A program made the position numbers and the translations under genes. DNA of 64,000 nucleotides, taken from positions 84,923 through 148,922 of the forward strand of contig BCKE01000020.1 in the NCBI GenBank assembly GCA_001600495.1. The letters are read 5' to 3'. Below the pieces are notes generated by a model. That model made no database searches and was not told the origin of the DNA. It worked only from the letters and a program-made list of their open reading frames with translations. Below, in pieces: positions 33,329-44,758 of this stretch. Position 1 is the first letter of the stretch, and each line of letters begins with the position of its first letter. Source of the stretch: Pilasporangium apinafurcum (Eukaryota; Oomycota; Peronosporomycetes; Pythiales; Pythiaceae).

Positions 33329-36300
33329 ATGAGTCTGGAAGGAAGCAAGACACGCAGTATGGAGCCACGCACGAACGATGGTCGACGGCGCGCTGGTGCT
33401 GTAGATGGTGAAAGTAACAGTTTTGATGGTTTCATGATGTCGGACCACTCAATCAGTAGTAGTGAAACTAGTGAAAAGACGAATCGAGTCAAGGTTTTGC
33501 AGCCACTCGTACCGGCTCACGTTACTTCTCTTGGCGTCCTCAATGTTGATAATCAACATAGTCAAGTAGGTTCGTTTCGTTCTTTCTTCGGCTCTCGCTT
33601 GTTCTATCCTTGTGAGGGAACCATTCTTGTATCCCATTTTGTCATCAACTGACACCCAGGACGACGCCTCTCACGCTTTTCGTAGTGTATTTGGCACCAT
33701 TGACTTCCGTCCCCAAAGAAATCTACCTGCAAAAGCACAAAACTGAAGACGCAAATGATGAATGCGGCATGCATTTTGGTGAGTCTAACAGGCCAATTCC
33801 TGCCTGCAAGCGTCGCGCTCTTGAAGCTTTAGAGCGACACTTGGCGACATTGCAACGTCTCGAGGCTGAGAATGAAAGATCCTCTGGTCTGTCGAATGAG
33901 CAGCGGTCTGTCACATCTTCATTCGGTAACGCAAATACCACCAATCTCGATACATTTGTTGCCAATCAGCAGAAAAGTGAGGAGTCTGGAAGCGGCGGCA
34001 ACAACACCAGCATCGTCATCAATTCCGACGACCGAGACCAACTGCACAAATTGAAGCAGAAGATTCGATTACTCCCAATTACTGAGCAAGACCGCGTGGC
34101 GTTCATAAAGAAGATGAGTGGGTACCGCAAGATACAACAGCAGGATCGAAAATCGTTACTGGCTAGTCATACCACTCCGTTTGGTTTCAACATGGAGGCA
34201 GCATGGAACAAACTGGTAAAAGCTCATCAAACGATCGCATTGATTTTTTCACTTCCGACTAACCACCTTATGTGAGTAGCTGCTTGAAGAGAGACATGCT
34301 ACATGGATACAATCGCACGTTGCTCACATCGAAGGAAACCGCATTCGCAAGGAACAGGAAGACATTGAATTTGAACGTCGCATCCGCGAATCCACCGCTG
34401 AATATCGAGCTCAGATGCGTCTGTTGAGAGAGACCAAAGCCCGGCTGCAGATAGCTGCCCAGAATTTGCTGCCATCGATCATGTTTTGTGCCTTCAGCCA
34501 GAAAATATTGACGAGACTTCAGCATCACTGGAACTGCCAGCGACTACAGATGCGTCTTCGTACAATCATCAAATTCTGGTGTCAGAAACGATCAGTACAT
34601 CATACAAACATCCACGCCGCGTCGGTATTAATACATTGGCTTCGGGAATCGGTAGCGGTGAAAAGCGTGGGATTTCGCGTATTTCGAGGCATTCGTACAT
34701 ACGTCTGGCGGGTGAAGAAACTGCAGCAAGTGTGGCGCATGAAGGCAGCCAAACGGCAGCTCAATTTTCTTCTCGTGGAACGGATGTGGATTAGCCAGGA
34801 AACTAAGCAAGTTGAGGCCGCCATTGATACGTATGACAGGAAGATGATCAAAGTGAGTCGATGTGATATCCGCGGATTTATTGCTTCATGTGTTTGTAAT
34901 CTTTTTTCTTCATTGTGCTACTTTGTCTGATGGGATCAGCGAGAGCAAAAAATCCAGGATCAAAAGACAAAGAAAATCAATCGTTCATCAAAACATCGTC
35001 CATTATGTGGTCCCGACCAATGGATGACATTCGTCGAAGACTCTATTCGGACACAAGTAATCAATACATTTATCCGTGAGATGGAGGAGGATTTTACACA
35101 GAGGTTTCGCGCACAAGAGGTTCGTAGAGATGTACTCGCCGGTCTCGTGAAGCAGTTGTAACATGAATATCTAACATCCTTCTCTTCATTTGGTATAGAT
35201 GGATTTGTTCCCACAGCTGATGCAATCGTTGCGTTGCGAACACCCCAATCGTGCGAGAAACTACATCAAGGAAGTTGCAAATCGTCTTGTATTGCTGGGC
35301 AAAGTTCACTCGACGCTTCGATCTTATCCAGATGCAGTTAAAGATGTACTAATCATTATGCCTTTTGATATGCATCTTGCGCCCATTGAAGAGTTGATTC
35401 GAAAGGGTAAAGCACTTAGTTTACCGGATACCACTGGTCGGCGCTTTGGAACAGCCCCGCATTCTTCTGAGTCAGTCAACAGTCCTCTTAACTGATATTT
35501 TCAGACTGCCGGCAGTTTACATCCAAACATCTTCAAACAATGCAGGATGATGTTGATGCTCAGCATCTACTGTCGGAAGATGCAGATGAAGAATACAAAA
35601 AACACCTGACTGTAATGTTACAGAAACGGCAGCAGCTGCGCCATCATGCGCCAGTTCATCCCATCACGTCCACGGAGATTGGCCAGGGAGTCATTGAACA
35701 AGACCATCCTCAGCCTATCATAAACTCAACTTTAGTCCCGAGTTCGATAATTGAAAAGATGCACGATCCGAGTAGACTGAAAAGAAATCCCCAACATTCA
35801 TATGCGATGATAGTGGTTACCTATAGTTTCCGCTACCTGCCGTCTTTTTCCGAAAAAACAAAAGATGTCGCCACAGGGCTCTTTAATAGTCTCATCGACG
35901 CCAATTTCAATCGATTCTCCCGAAAGGGATCGAGATTGCTCATAAATCCGTCTGTGATCGAATTCCAGGATACGATGAAAGAATTACAAACCCTCTGTGC
36001 GACCAACGCATCAGATGATGATCAAGAGTCTTCGTTTTTTATGTTCTTATCGGTACGTCGCTTGTTCCCAACCATAAGAACAGGCAGACACATACAGACG
36101 AATGACAATATTAGTGGATCATGATATTAGTCGCACGGTGCTCGAGTAACTAATGGCGTGAACAAGGGCTCATACATCCTCTTCAGCCAGACGCGGCTAT
36201 CATCAGAAGAGGAGCTGCTGCTTACAGCAGTTCACGAAGACGAATTGGCACAACTCATTCATGGTTTGTTCGAAATTGATGCGTTTTCTACTCTTGATAG

Positions 36301-38186
36301 GCAATGCAAACTGATCATTGTACCATTCCACAGCGATTCCATGTAGGAACAAATTGATTGCACTGGAAGTATGCCAAATGCAGGAAGCTAAAGAAAAACC
36401 TCTCGATGAAGCCTTTTCCATTCGGAACCATATCGGTGAACAATTCCTCTTGAACTTGCACACAAAATTGAGCCGACTTCAGTTTGAGTCACAAAGCGAA
36501 TGTCATGAAATTGCCCATAATAACGATGCATCAGCTCTTAAACTACGTGAAGATGTTCGAGATGACCTGGAATTGCTTAACATTATCCTGCTTGAGGCCT
36601 GTGATTCCATGACGGAAGTTCCGCTAAGAAATCTCGACGATGGCGTTAGCAATTTTCTGCATCGCTTCAATGACGCATTTCGAGGAGGAGCGGTTGTGAG
36701 TCCGTTGGAGGAAGTTGAGTCCTACAGACGCCCTCTGTATGCCTTCGAAGTGATAAACTATGTCTACCAAATGGTGCGTAAAGATGCTGAGAAGCAAAAT
36801 TTGCGGGTGAAAGAAGAATATTATAAACAAGTGCGCAACAAGTACGAGCGTATAGCGGAGTTTCAAGAGATCACACAGACAACGAATGTTGTTGGCGTAG
36901 CACACGCTATCGATTTTGGTGTTGGTGATATTCCAGGTCTGCTGCAGCTTTTGATCAAATATCATTGCCACACAGAGCGACTTGTTAACTGATTTCTGGG
37001 TTTTATGTTGATAGCATCCCCAGAATTGGCCCCATCCACTCCTAAGTTCTTGTCTTCTACGCTAAACAGCATTACACTGACGTGGACATTTTCACACTCT
37101 GAACCCACCGGTTCCATTTCGGATCTTCCGCTTATCTTGGGATATCATGTTCAATATCGTGGTTGTGGTCGTGCTTCAGTTTCCGCTGATCAATGGAAAC
37201 AAGCTTGCGGGTTCCAAGTAGTAACATTTGATCAAGCATCGAGAAAACATCGACTGCCACCGACCACCATTAGCAAATACGGACTGAATTCAGATACAGC
37301 ATACTGCTTCCGCGTACGAGCTCGTACAGCTGGAGGATGGGGGCCATTCTCTGAAACAAGCTTAGCATTTCGAACATCTTCAGTTGCTACAGTCATGGAC
37401 CACCGCTCCACGGTTCAACTTGCGACATCTCGCGGTGGGGTGCGTGAACTTATCAAACTCATGAAGAAACACTCCGAGATAGGATCGATACAGCAGCTCG
37501 GTGTGGAAGAACTTGCCAAAATGGTCATCACAGATGGTTTGTGATCATAGTTTCATAAGCAAACCGCAGTTTTCAGGAGGCATCAACATTCACGAATATC
37601 ATCTCAATATACACTGTAGGATCACGCAGCAGCAAGATGGGAGTAAATAAATTCCTTGCTGCAGACCTAGATTTGCAGGCGGTGCTGCAAGTTCGTGATG
37701 CAATGCAAAAATTTGCAAAAAACAATCTTCTTCAGCGGCACGGCAGCCTCTTCTTTGGTCGACTGGCTTCGTCGGACGGTATGTTATCGAAGTTTTGTTG
37801 CCATCGCATCTGTAGTCATGTATTATTGTTCTGATATAGTGACCTGGAGAACATCATTACTGTCAATTCACGATCCAACGATTCTGGCTCAATTAGATAA
37901 TATCAGCCATCGTTTTGCAAATATTGATCATGAAACGGCGTCGTGCGCTGTCTGGGCAAAGAAACATCTCTATGGCGATCCTGTTGTAAGGTACCAGAAA
38001 CTAAGCAAACATGAGGCGGCTAGTCGCATTCAAAGGCTTATCCGCACTCGGAAAGCCCGAGAATACGCACGAACACTGGCACTTGCTGTCTACTGTCGCC
38101 TCGTCGATCCAACAACCGGAATGCAATATTTCTACAACACAAAAACTGGTACAACTTCATGGTCAATGCCTTCATTTCTTTCATAA
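33329..38186 (+). CDS. Large multidomain protein with FN3, IQ and WW-like domains, about 1380 aa
   Basis: Firm exons: 34280-34852, 34940-35119, 36131-36267, 36347-36936, 37015-37536, 37620-37778 and 37840-38186, all in phase; also exon 1 (33329-33565), an exon ending at 34215, one starting at 35199 and one ending at 36052, whose other edges are less sure. The first third is Ser-rich and then helical (LKQKIRLLPITEQDRVAFIK). Long basic helices follow (IQ-like; RLQHHWNCQRLQMRLRTIIK). At 37030-37370 lies a fibronectin type III domain (SITLTWTFSHSEPTG … DTAYCFRVRARTAGGWGPFS). After an armadillo-like stretch (GGVRELIKLMKKHSEIGSIQ) come an IQ-type motif (EAASRIQRLIRTRKAREYAR) and a WW-like module (DPTTGMQYFYNTKTGTTSWS). 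FN3 plus IQ plus WW in one cytosolic protein suggests a calmodulin-binding scaffold. The join between exons 1 and 2 does not resolve cleanly. Confidence 0.75.
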
Positions 38187-38282
38187 TTGCTGCAAGTAGT
38201 ACACTGATTAACATCGATGAAGTTTGAAAAATATCATCCATTTCAATCAATAGAATAACCTCTATAAGCATAAACCACGTAT

Positions 38283-40268
38283 TTACATTCGAGCTCGGCG
38301 GCGTTGCTTCTGTTGCTGCCGCTGAATGTGCTGTGCCTTCTTGCGCGCTCGGATACGTTCCTCTCGCTTCTGCGCTTCCCGCTTCTGCTCACCTGTTTTC
38401 CGTACCATCTGCTCCTTCTTTTTGAATCGCTCTTTCATCTTCTCTTCGGCCGATTTCCACTTTGGTTTCTTGGTGGTACTATCATCGTCATCTTCGTCAT
38501 CGGATATATCTCCCTTACCCAACAGCGCATTCTCATACTCTTCATCAGTAATTTTTCCTTTTTTCAATTTCTTATACAATTTTTCTTCTTCCGCCAACTC
38601 GTCCCATTCTTCGACAATTTGCTGATGGAGACCCTTTTTCTTCTCTCGTCGTCGTGGAGCCTGGGTTTTGGTGACATTATCGTCATCCTCGAGCTTACGC
38701 TTACGGCCATTCTCACGCATTTCAGCATTCTTCTTCTCGCGAATCTCCTTTTCCTTTGCAATCTCAACCAATTTTTTCTGACGTTCTTTTTCTCGGGCTT
38801 TATCCTTATACTTGATGTCAGTGATTTTAATATCTTCACCTTGAAAATCAATCTTCACGTTTCTCAGTTCGTTAATTTTCGGTAGCTTCAGTAACGCGAA
38901 TCCACGCGCGACAGCTCCGAGATCTAGCTCTTTGAAGCGAAAAATAAACTGGCATTGATGTTCCTTGTACGACCGTACGAAGGACATGAACGCTTTTGTG
39001 CCTTTTTCCAATAAATCTCGATCATCGAGTATCATGGCTTTGACGCGTGGAAGAACATTCTCCATCTCATCGAGCGGCAGCGTCATTTCCTCACAGGGGA
39101 CTTTCCGGATCTTTAGAAAGTTCACATACGCATCTTCATTTGATGAAAGAAATGAAAGCGCTGATCCTGTTCGACCTGCACGAGCTGTACGCCCGACACG
39201 ATGAACAAAAAAATTAGGATCTTGAGGAGGATCGTATTGCACAATCCAATCTACGTCAGGTAAATCAATGCCACGGGCGACTACGTCCGTACACACCAAC
39301 AGACCCGCATTCACCGCCACAAATCGATCATAATTGGTTGTCCGTTTCTTTTGAGGCATTTTACCATGTAGGGACACCACTGGAAAAGTTTCCTTGCCTT
39401 GGTCAAACAAATTCTCCAGCACTCGACCAAAGAAATCGACGGCACAGCAAGTCGAAAAGAATACAATGATTTTCTGCTCTTTCTTTTTGGATACAAAATG
39501 GTGCAATGCTGACAACCGCTGGTCATGACCGACAAGCGAATAAAAGTTTTGTAATGTGGATGGGATGACCTGCGTATTGTTGGCGACCTGCACGGAAATC
39601 GTCGCTGGATTGCGCAGTCCTGCGCGTGCAAGCGCCTTCACCTCCTGTGTTTGTGTCGCAGAAAAGAGTCCTGTGCGACGTTGCTTTGGTAGATGGCCCA
39701 GGATTTTGTTGATACTGACCTCAAAACCCATATCCAGCAACGTATCGGCTTCATCCAAAATCAACATTTCAAACTCGCGTGACTCGATTGACGTTCCGAC
39801 ACAGCGGTTCAGCAAATCTTCCGTTCGTCCAGGCGTACCAATAACGACACAGCATTTACCTATGGCATTACGCACCAATTTCAGATCTTCTTCGACACTT
39901 GTACCACCAACAAACAGCAACACATCGACTTTTGGAAGCGCTTTGCTGAAAAAAGGCACTGCACAGTCGTAAATCTGACGTGCCAGCTCTCTCGTCGGCG
40001 AAATTATCATCGACACCAACTTCGATACATTTGTCTTTGGGACAATAATCGTGCCATCTTCCAGTTTGGTTTTGAGTAATTGCACGATCGGCAACACAAA
40101 TGCGAGTGTTTTGCCGCTTCCCGTACAGGCATCGACACAGACGTCCTTGTTCGAGAGAAACAGCGGTAGCGTGGCTGCTTGCACAGGTGTCATATGTGTG
40201 AACCCCATCGTATCGATCTCTTCGAGAATCTCCTCACATAGCGGCGGTTTGAACTCGCGAAACTTCAT
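38283..40268 (-). CDS. DDX55: DEAD-box RNA helicase, DDX55/Spb4 family, 661 aa, no intron
   Basis: Single uninterrupted frame from ATG 40266-40268. Spb4/DDX55 helicases act in the nucleolus in 60S ribosomal subunit assembly. All motifs are intact: Q motif region (MGFTHMTPVQAATLPLF), motif I ACTGSGKT, Ia PTRELA, GG, Ib TPGR, II DEAD, III SAT, IV to VI including TDVVARGIDLPDVDWIVQYD and HRVGRTARAGR. The stretch after the core (FVRSYKEHQCQFIFRFKELD, then LGAVARGFALLKLPKI) is the C-terminal extension characteristic of Spb4/DDX55 rather than DDX10 or DDX18. The tail is very Lys/Arg/Glu-rich and ends in basic residues, fitting a nucleolar signal. It converges closely on the FN3 gene (96 bp between stops). 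Confidence 0.95.
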   Translation of the reverse strand: MKFREFKPPLCEEILEEIDTMGFTHMTPVQAATLPLFLSNKDVCVDACTGSGKTLAFVLPIVQLLKTKLEDGTIIVPKTNVSKLVSMIISPTRELARQIYDCAVPFFSKALPKVDVLLFVGGTSVEEDLKLVRNAIGKCCVVIGTPGRTEDLLNRCVGTSIESREFEMLILDEADTLLDMGFEVSINKILGHLPKQRRTGLFSATQTQEVKALARAGLRNPATISVQVANNTQVIPSTLQNFYSLVGHDQRLSALHHFVSKKKEQKIIVFFSTCCAVDFFGRVLENLFDQGKETFPVVSLHGKMPQKKRTTNYDRFVAVNAGLLVCTDVVARGIDLPDVDWIVQYDPPQDPNFFVHRVGRTARAGRTGSALSFLSSNEDAYVNFLKIRKVPCEEMTLPLDEMENVLPRVKAMILDDRDLLEKGTKAFMSFVRSYKEHQCQFIFRFKELDLGAVARGFALLKLPKINELRNVKIDFQGEDIKITDIKYKDKAREKERQKKLVEIAKEKEIREKKNAEMRENGRKRKLEDDDNVTKTQAPRRREKKKGLHQQIVEEWDELAEEEKLYKKLKKGKITDEEYENALLGKGDISDDEDDDDSTTKKPKWKSAEEKMKERFKKKEQMVRKTGEQKREAQKREERIRARKKAQHIQRQQQKQRRRARM

Positions 40269-40456
40269 GCTTCCTTTCGATCTGCTTGTTTCTTTTGCGT
40301 TGATGATGAATGGAATGGGCGAGAGTTGACGACCATCACTCTTCCACTATACATTTTCCTACATATGTCGGTTCGCAGCGGAAAGCCAATCAATCGCCTC
40401 ACAGCGACAGTATCAGAAAGCACTCAGATGTGTGGCAACTTGACGCTGAGTAATGG

Positions 40457-41845
40457 ATGCATGTGATTCGCCCATTTCCCCATCATTTTGATGATCCTTC
40501 TGATTCCGCTTGTCAACACACTCATCCGCCACTTGAACATCTGCCAGATCCATCAACGGCAAACAAAGGGAGAAGCACCGACAGCAAGAACTCAACACCC
40601 ATGGCTGATCATCTCGCGACTCGTTTGAAAGGATTCGAACAACCGACAGTCTGGCATGAGTTTACACCGCTCGCATTGCAACACAATGCCGTAAATCTCG
40701 GCCAAGGGTTCCCTGATTGGGTCTGTGAAGATTTTGTCAAAGAAGCGGCGAAAGTGGCGCTGGATGAGAATTACAATCAGTACGCTCGTCCACAAGGACA
40801 TAAACACTTGGCAGAAGTGCTTGCCAAGAAATACTCGAAAGAATTTGGCCGTGAGATTCGATGGGCGGACGAAATCGCTATCGGTGTTGGCGCTACGGAG
40901 ACCATCTATAGCGCATTGAACGCATTCATTCAGGAAGGCGACGAAGTGATTATCTTTGAGCCAGCGTTTGATATTTACCAAGCCCAAGTGCAAATGGCCG
41001 GGGGAGTCTGCCGCTTCGTGCCGTTGCATGTGCGAACAGTTCAGGCGACCGGTCAAAAAGAATTTTATCTCGAGGAAGATGTGCTTGCCAAGGCTTTCTC
41101 GAACCGCACACGCGCGATCATGCTCAACAACCCGCACAACCCCACAGGAAAAGTGTTTACACGCGAAGAACTCGAGATAATCGCCAAGTATGTGCGTCAG
41201 TATCCGCGTGTGTTGGTCATTTCGGATGAAGTATATGAGCATATCGTATTTGACGGCAAGAAGCATGAACGGATTGCTATGCTTGACGGAATGTGGGAAC
41301 GCACACTGACCGTCTCAAGTGCAGGAAAGACGTTTTCCGTGACGGGATGGAAAGTCGGCTGGGCGGTGGGGCCGGCAAATTTGACCAAGGGTATCTATCT
41401 CGCCAACAACTGGATTCAGTTTAGCGTGGCAACACCCTTCCAGGAGGCAGTTGCTAACATGCTGACTCGTGCTGAAGAACCGTACAAAGGATTTCCGAAT
41501 TTCTACGCATTTGTCGCGCATCAATACCAACAGAAGCGCGATCGCCTCGCTAGCGCACTTGGGGATGTAGGTATCACTGCAATTATCCCACATGGCGGTA
41601 TCTTCCTCTACTCTAACGTGTCCAAAGTCAAAGTACCGGAACAATATCTCTCGCCGACCATGTCGTACGATTGGTCGTTCTGCCGATGGTTGACGATTGA
41701 GATAGGAGTGACTGCCATTCCTACGAGCGCGTTCTTTTGTAAAGAAAATAAGGAAGAAGGCAAGCAATGGGCGCGCTTTGCGTATTGTAAGACTGATGAA
41801 GCCATCGAGGAAGCAATCAAGCGGCTGGCACGTTTGCATGAGTAA
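40457..41845 (+). CDS. Class-I PLP aminotransferase, kynurenine/cysteine-conjugate type
   Basis: No intron. Two in-frame ATGs are possible: 40457 (462 aa) and 40601 (414 aa, MADHLATRLKGFEQPTVWHE); the second matches the usual family start, while the first adds 48 His/Pro/Ser-rich residues. Family landmarks: NLGQGFPDW, NQYARPQGHKHLAEVLA, the NNPHNPTGKVFT turn, SDEVYEHIVFDGKKH, and the PLP-binding Lys in SSAGKTFSVTGWKVGWAVGP (about residue 243 from the second ATG). The protein converts kynurenine, glutamine or methionine-type amino acids with a keto acid; the substrate cannot be fixed from sequence. A close bacterial-like gene without introns beside intron-rich neighbours might reflect old transfer, but that is open. 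It diverges from DDX55 with 188 bp between. Confidence 0.92.
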   Translation: MHVIRPFPHHFDDPSDSACQHTHPPLEHLPDPSTANKGRSTDSKNSTPMADHLATRLKGFEQPTVWHEFTPLALQHNAVNLGQGFPDWVCEDFVKEAAKVALDENYNQYARPQGHKHLAEVLAKKYSKEFGREIRWADEIAIGVGATETIYSALNAFIQEGDEVIIFEPAFDIYQAQVQMAGGVCRFVPLHVRTVQATGQKEFYLEEDVLAKAFSNRTRAIMLNNPHNPTGKVFTREELEIIAKYVRQYPRVLVISDEVYEHIVFDGKKHERIAMLDGMWERTLTVSSAGKTFSVTGWKVGWAVGPANLTKGIYLANNWIQFSVATPFQEAVANMLTRAEEPYKGFPNFYAFVAHQYQQKRDRLASALGDVGITAIIPHGGIFLYSNVSKVKVPEQYLSPTMSYDWSFCRWLTIEIGVTAIPTSAFFCKENKEEGKQWARFAYCKTDEAIEEAIKRLARLHE

Positions 41846-42362
41846 GATGAATGTTGCTTTATAATAAGAGATGGTAATTGATGCATTTGCATAGAACCGA
41901 AGAGCTTGAAGTACACTACATTTTGAGTGTCGTCTTGGAGTTGCTGGGCTATACATGGTGTGTGGATTGTGAGCTGTGCCGCAGCATCTCACAATGGCAA
42001 TGGGTGGTGTGGTACATCTGACCTCCAACCGGTGTTGCCTCTACCATCTCAAGACAATCAACTTGTGCGACATGTTGAAAGCGTACCCCAGCTCATATTC
42101 GAAAAAGCGGTAGTATTATCCTACTATTTGTATGTGTTTAGTATTTATTTATACCGTATAATGTTACAAATAAATTATAGTGGACCTTTTATTGTAAAAT
42201 CACTGTATTCTGTATCCACTCATCACCAAATGGGTCTTCATGAGAGAAAAAAAGAATCCCAATCAGAGTGCACCACAGCGCTGCATAATTGAAAAATCCA
42301 CCAACAGCACACACGTCTCAGAAGAGGAAGCGCCAATATTTTCACGCAATCTGCTGCACACG
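41846..42362. other. Intergenic region, 517 bp
   Basis: AT-rich around 42110-42200 (TATTTATTTATACCG, ATAAATTATAG). A minus-strand frame overlapping the aminotransferase 3' end is a shadow. No gene or RNA recognised. Confidence 0.5.
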
Positions 42363-43241
42363 ATGGCGTTTGTATGTACCACGCACAGAATGACTAAGAG
42401 CCCCGTTGCTGTATTGGTGCTGCTGTCCATCGTTCTTGCATCAGCAGCTGTGGCTGCTCATCCGATGGTCTCCTCGGGGTCTACTGCTGACAGCGCTGCT
42501 TTTTCAACACAAAGCAATGACAGCAATGCGACGTCATCTGTGTGGGATCCCAATGATTCGTGCAGTCAAGACGAATGGAGTGACGGGTGTTTTTATCCTG
42601 TAACGTGCAGCGAGTGTTTATCTCGCTCAGGATGTGCAGTAGAGTCCACGACGGGTAAATGCGTCAGCATCGACAAGATCGAGACAACTGCAGCCAGCAC
42701 TGTCGGCACCATCGAATACTTCCTGTCGGGTGAAGCAACGTATTGTGATGCTGATGATGCTGCCTGCGCAGCCTGTCAGAGTATGGAAAATAGTACGGCG
42801 GTATGTAAGGGCAAGAATTCGTGTGTGTGCATGTACGAATGCGAAATCATTTCAACCGAGCCCACCGAGTGCTTGGCGAAAGGCATGATCGCACATCTCA
42901 CGTATTTCCTGTTTGGCATCATTTTTCTGTTGCCGCTGTCGTTGTGTATACATATGGGATCAAGACGCCATAGTCGCTATGCTAGTGCTGCCTGGGGCCT
43001 CACACGAATGGTACGTCGGCGACCAACATCATCCAAAGCACAAAACCCTATGACACTGAAACTGGACAACTGGCGGCACCACTTGGAAGAACATCAGGAG
43101 CAGTTTAAAGATGTTGAACTCCAGCGATGCCACATCGACGTGCATGAAGGTGGCGACGCTGAGACTCAAAGCGAATGGACAGAAATTTGTACTCCTCGAG
43201 GCGACGAGAAAGTGGAATCCACGCACGAGTTGCGAGTATAA
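42363..43241 (+). CDS. Cys-rich type I membrane protein, 292 aa (paralogue A)
   Basis: From the ATG at 42363, a signal peptide (SPVAVLVLLSIVLASAAVAA, after an 11-residue lead) is followed by a Ser/Thr/Asn-rich linker and a cysteine-rich ectodomain with about 17 Cys, among them YPVTCSECLSRSGCAVESTT, CDADDAACAACQSMENS and CKGKNSCVCMYEC. One membrane helix follows (HLTYFLFGIIFLLPLSLCIH), then a basic juxtamembrane part (GSRRHSRYA) and a charged cytosolic tail with LKLDNWRHHLEEH and VELQRCHIDVHEGG. No known domain is recognised. The same plan, including tail motif, recurs in the next gene, so this is a tandem duplicate of an oomycete-type surface protein. An intron is not needed. Confidence 0.75.
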   Translation: MAFVCTTHRMTKSPVAVLVLLSIVLASAAVAAHPMVSSGSTADSAAFSTQSNDSNATSSVWDPNDSCSQDEWSDGCFYPVTCSECLSRSGCAVESTTGKCVSIDKIETTAASTVGTIEYFLSGEATYCDADDAACAACQSMENSTAVCKGKNSCVCMYECEIISTEPTECLAKGMIAHLTYFLFGIIFLLPLSLCIHMGSRRHSRYASAAWGLTRMVRRRPTSSKAQNPMTLKLDNWRHHLEEHQEQFKDVELQRCHIDVHEGGDAETQSEWTEICTPRGDEKVESTHELRV

Positions 43242-43704
43242 GCTGTTCGTGTATCATTTTTCAGTAGCAGAGTATTAAAAAGAAGATGATTTATTATAGT
43301 ATACGTCGCCGAAAGGAAGACGACGATCACACATAGATAGTAGTGCGCTTTGTAAATACTTGGGAAATTCAATCGCCACCAGTTTATTGATCCATTGTGT
43401 AGGGAGTGCTGACTCTGTTCCATTGTCTTCTATTGGTCATCATGTTCCGCTGGTGTGGCTTCGCTTTTCTCTGCAATTTTACATTTATAGCCAATAATAT
43501 TTCAATTTTTATTTGTAGTTAATTATTATTGGCTGTAAATTTTTTATCTTCTGGAAATGCGAGAACAAGGAGATGGGATACCCTTAGTAATAATCAGAAT
43601 GAAGTGAAATTCTTCAACAGCTAGGCAAGCGAAGGGAGGAGGGGGGGGGACGAGAAATGAGAGGAAATGAGCGAGCTTTGCTATACACCACCAACATCTT
43701 TGCA
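43242..43704. other. Intergenic region between the two Cys-rich paralogues
   Basis: 463 bp. AT-rich at 43480-43550, then a purine tract with nine consecutive G at about 43641-43649, just before the second paralogue. In-frame ATG at 43657 could extend that gene by 16 codons. No separate gene seen. Confidence 0.5.
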
Positions 43705-44758
43705 ATGACAGCGCGACTTCTACCAATATTATTTGTACTGTTTATTGGAGAACTTGCGACGGTGGTGAGTGCAGATGGCTGCTCGAACGCCAATCTTGTC
43801 ACCGACAAATGCGATGTCGCCGGCATCTGCACACAATGTGTGATGACATCGGTAGATTGAATAACCATACACAGCCGTATGTGGTCTTTCATCGATAAAC
43901 TAATTGATTTGCGTGTATATGATCGATGCCTTTCCTCCACCATAGGGCTGTATCTTCAACATCATGCAGCGCACATGTGCAACAGCCACATCATCCGAAA
44001 ACGTGACATATTGTTTAGATTCCGATTCAATTTGCGACACTTGCACGGTCAGTTCATCCAAACCGACATGTATAGGCACGGATGGCTGCATTTGCCCGTC
44101 ATTGTGCACGGTCATGCAGCCCACCGACAGTTCCTGTTCGTTGCAGGTGACATCCACGAGGCTCTATTTGTACTTTGCCTGCGTCGTCATGCTGATTCCA
44201 TGCTTGCTGTATGCACAACGGAAATACAACGAAGGACGACGAGGGCATGGGACAGTGGGGCCATTTACTAGTAACTCGAGCGTATTGCAGCAGTTCATTC
44301 GGCGTCATCGTCAGCGGCAGCGCGAGCAGCACAGGCAACAACACCAGCAAAACCCATTAACACCAAGTCTGCAGGAATGGTGGTCGCATTGTGCAGCAAA
44401 TTCTACAGAGCTGCATCGCGTAGAACTAAGGAGCTGCTACTATTTACACATTGACGACGGAAAGACCAAACAGTATGAGGATGCGGCCAGTGTAACATGT
44501 AATGACGAGGGTCGACTTGAAGATGGAGTTGCGGGTTCAGCCACACTCGCACCTGATACATTGAGCGAAGTTGTGCGTGTGAAGCCTGACCGTCAAGAAG
44601 AAGTGGATGAAGAATTCAAAATGGGAGAGGAAGAAGTGATGGATGTATCGGTATCGACTCAGGAGATTGGAGAACGCGAGATGCAGCATGTGGTACCCGA
44701 TCACGAGTTAGATAGCAAATCGTCCGAGAAAAATGAATCTGTGAATCAATGTGTGTAA
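43705..44758 (+). CDS. Cys-rich type I membrane protein, 319 aa (paralogue B), two exons
   Basis: Exons 43705-43851 and 43946-44758 join in phase (GTAGAT…CATAG). The start at 43705 gives a good signal peptide (TARLLPILFVLFIGELATVV, then SADGC); an ATG at 43657 would add 16 residues. The ectodomain has the same Cys pattern as the upstream gene (CTQCVMTSGCIF; DSDSICDTCTVSSSKPTC; GTDGCICPSLC) and is followed by one membrane helix (LYLYFACVVMLIPCLLYAQR). The tail contains LQEWWSHCAANS and VELRSCYYLHIDDG, aligning with the tail of paralogue A; a long Gln/Arg repeat (RRHRQRQREQHRQQHQQ) and a Glu-rich end are private to B. The gene ends 226 bp before the right arm of the inverted repeat. Confidence 0.75.

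Noticed and set aside
40457-40600. Extended N-terminus of the aminotransferase as a mitochondrial targeting peptide
   Set aside because: The 48 extra residues are His/Pro/Asp-rich rather than Arg/Ser amphipathic, and the second ATG matches the normal family start.
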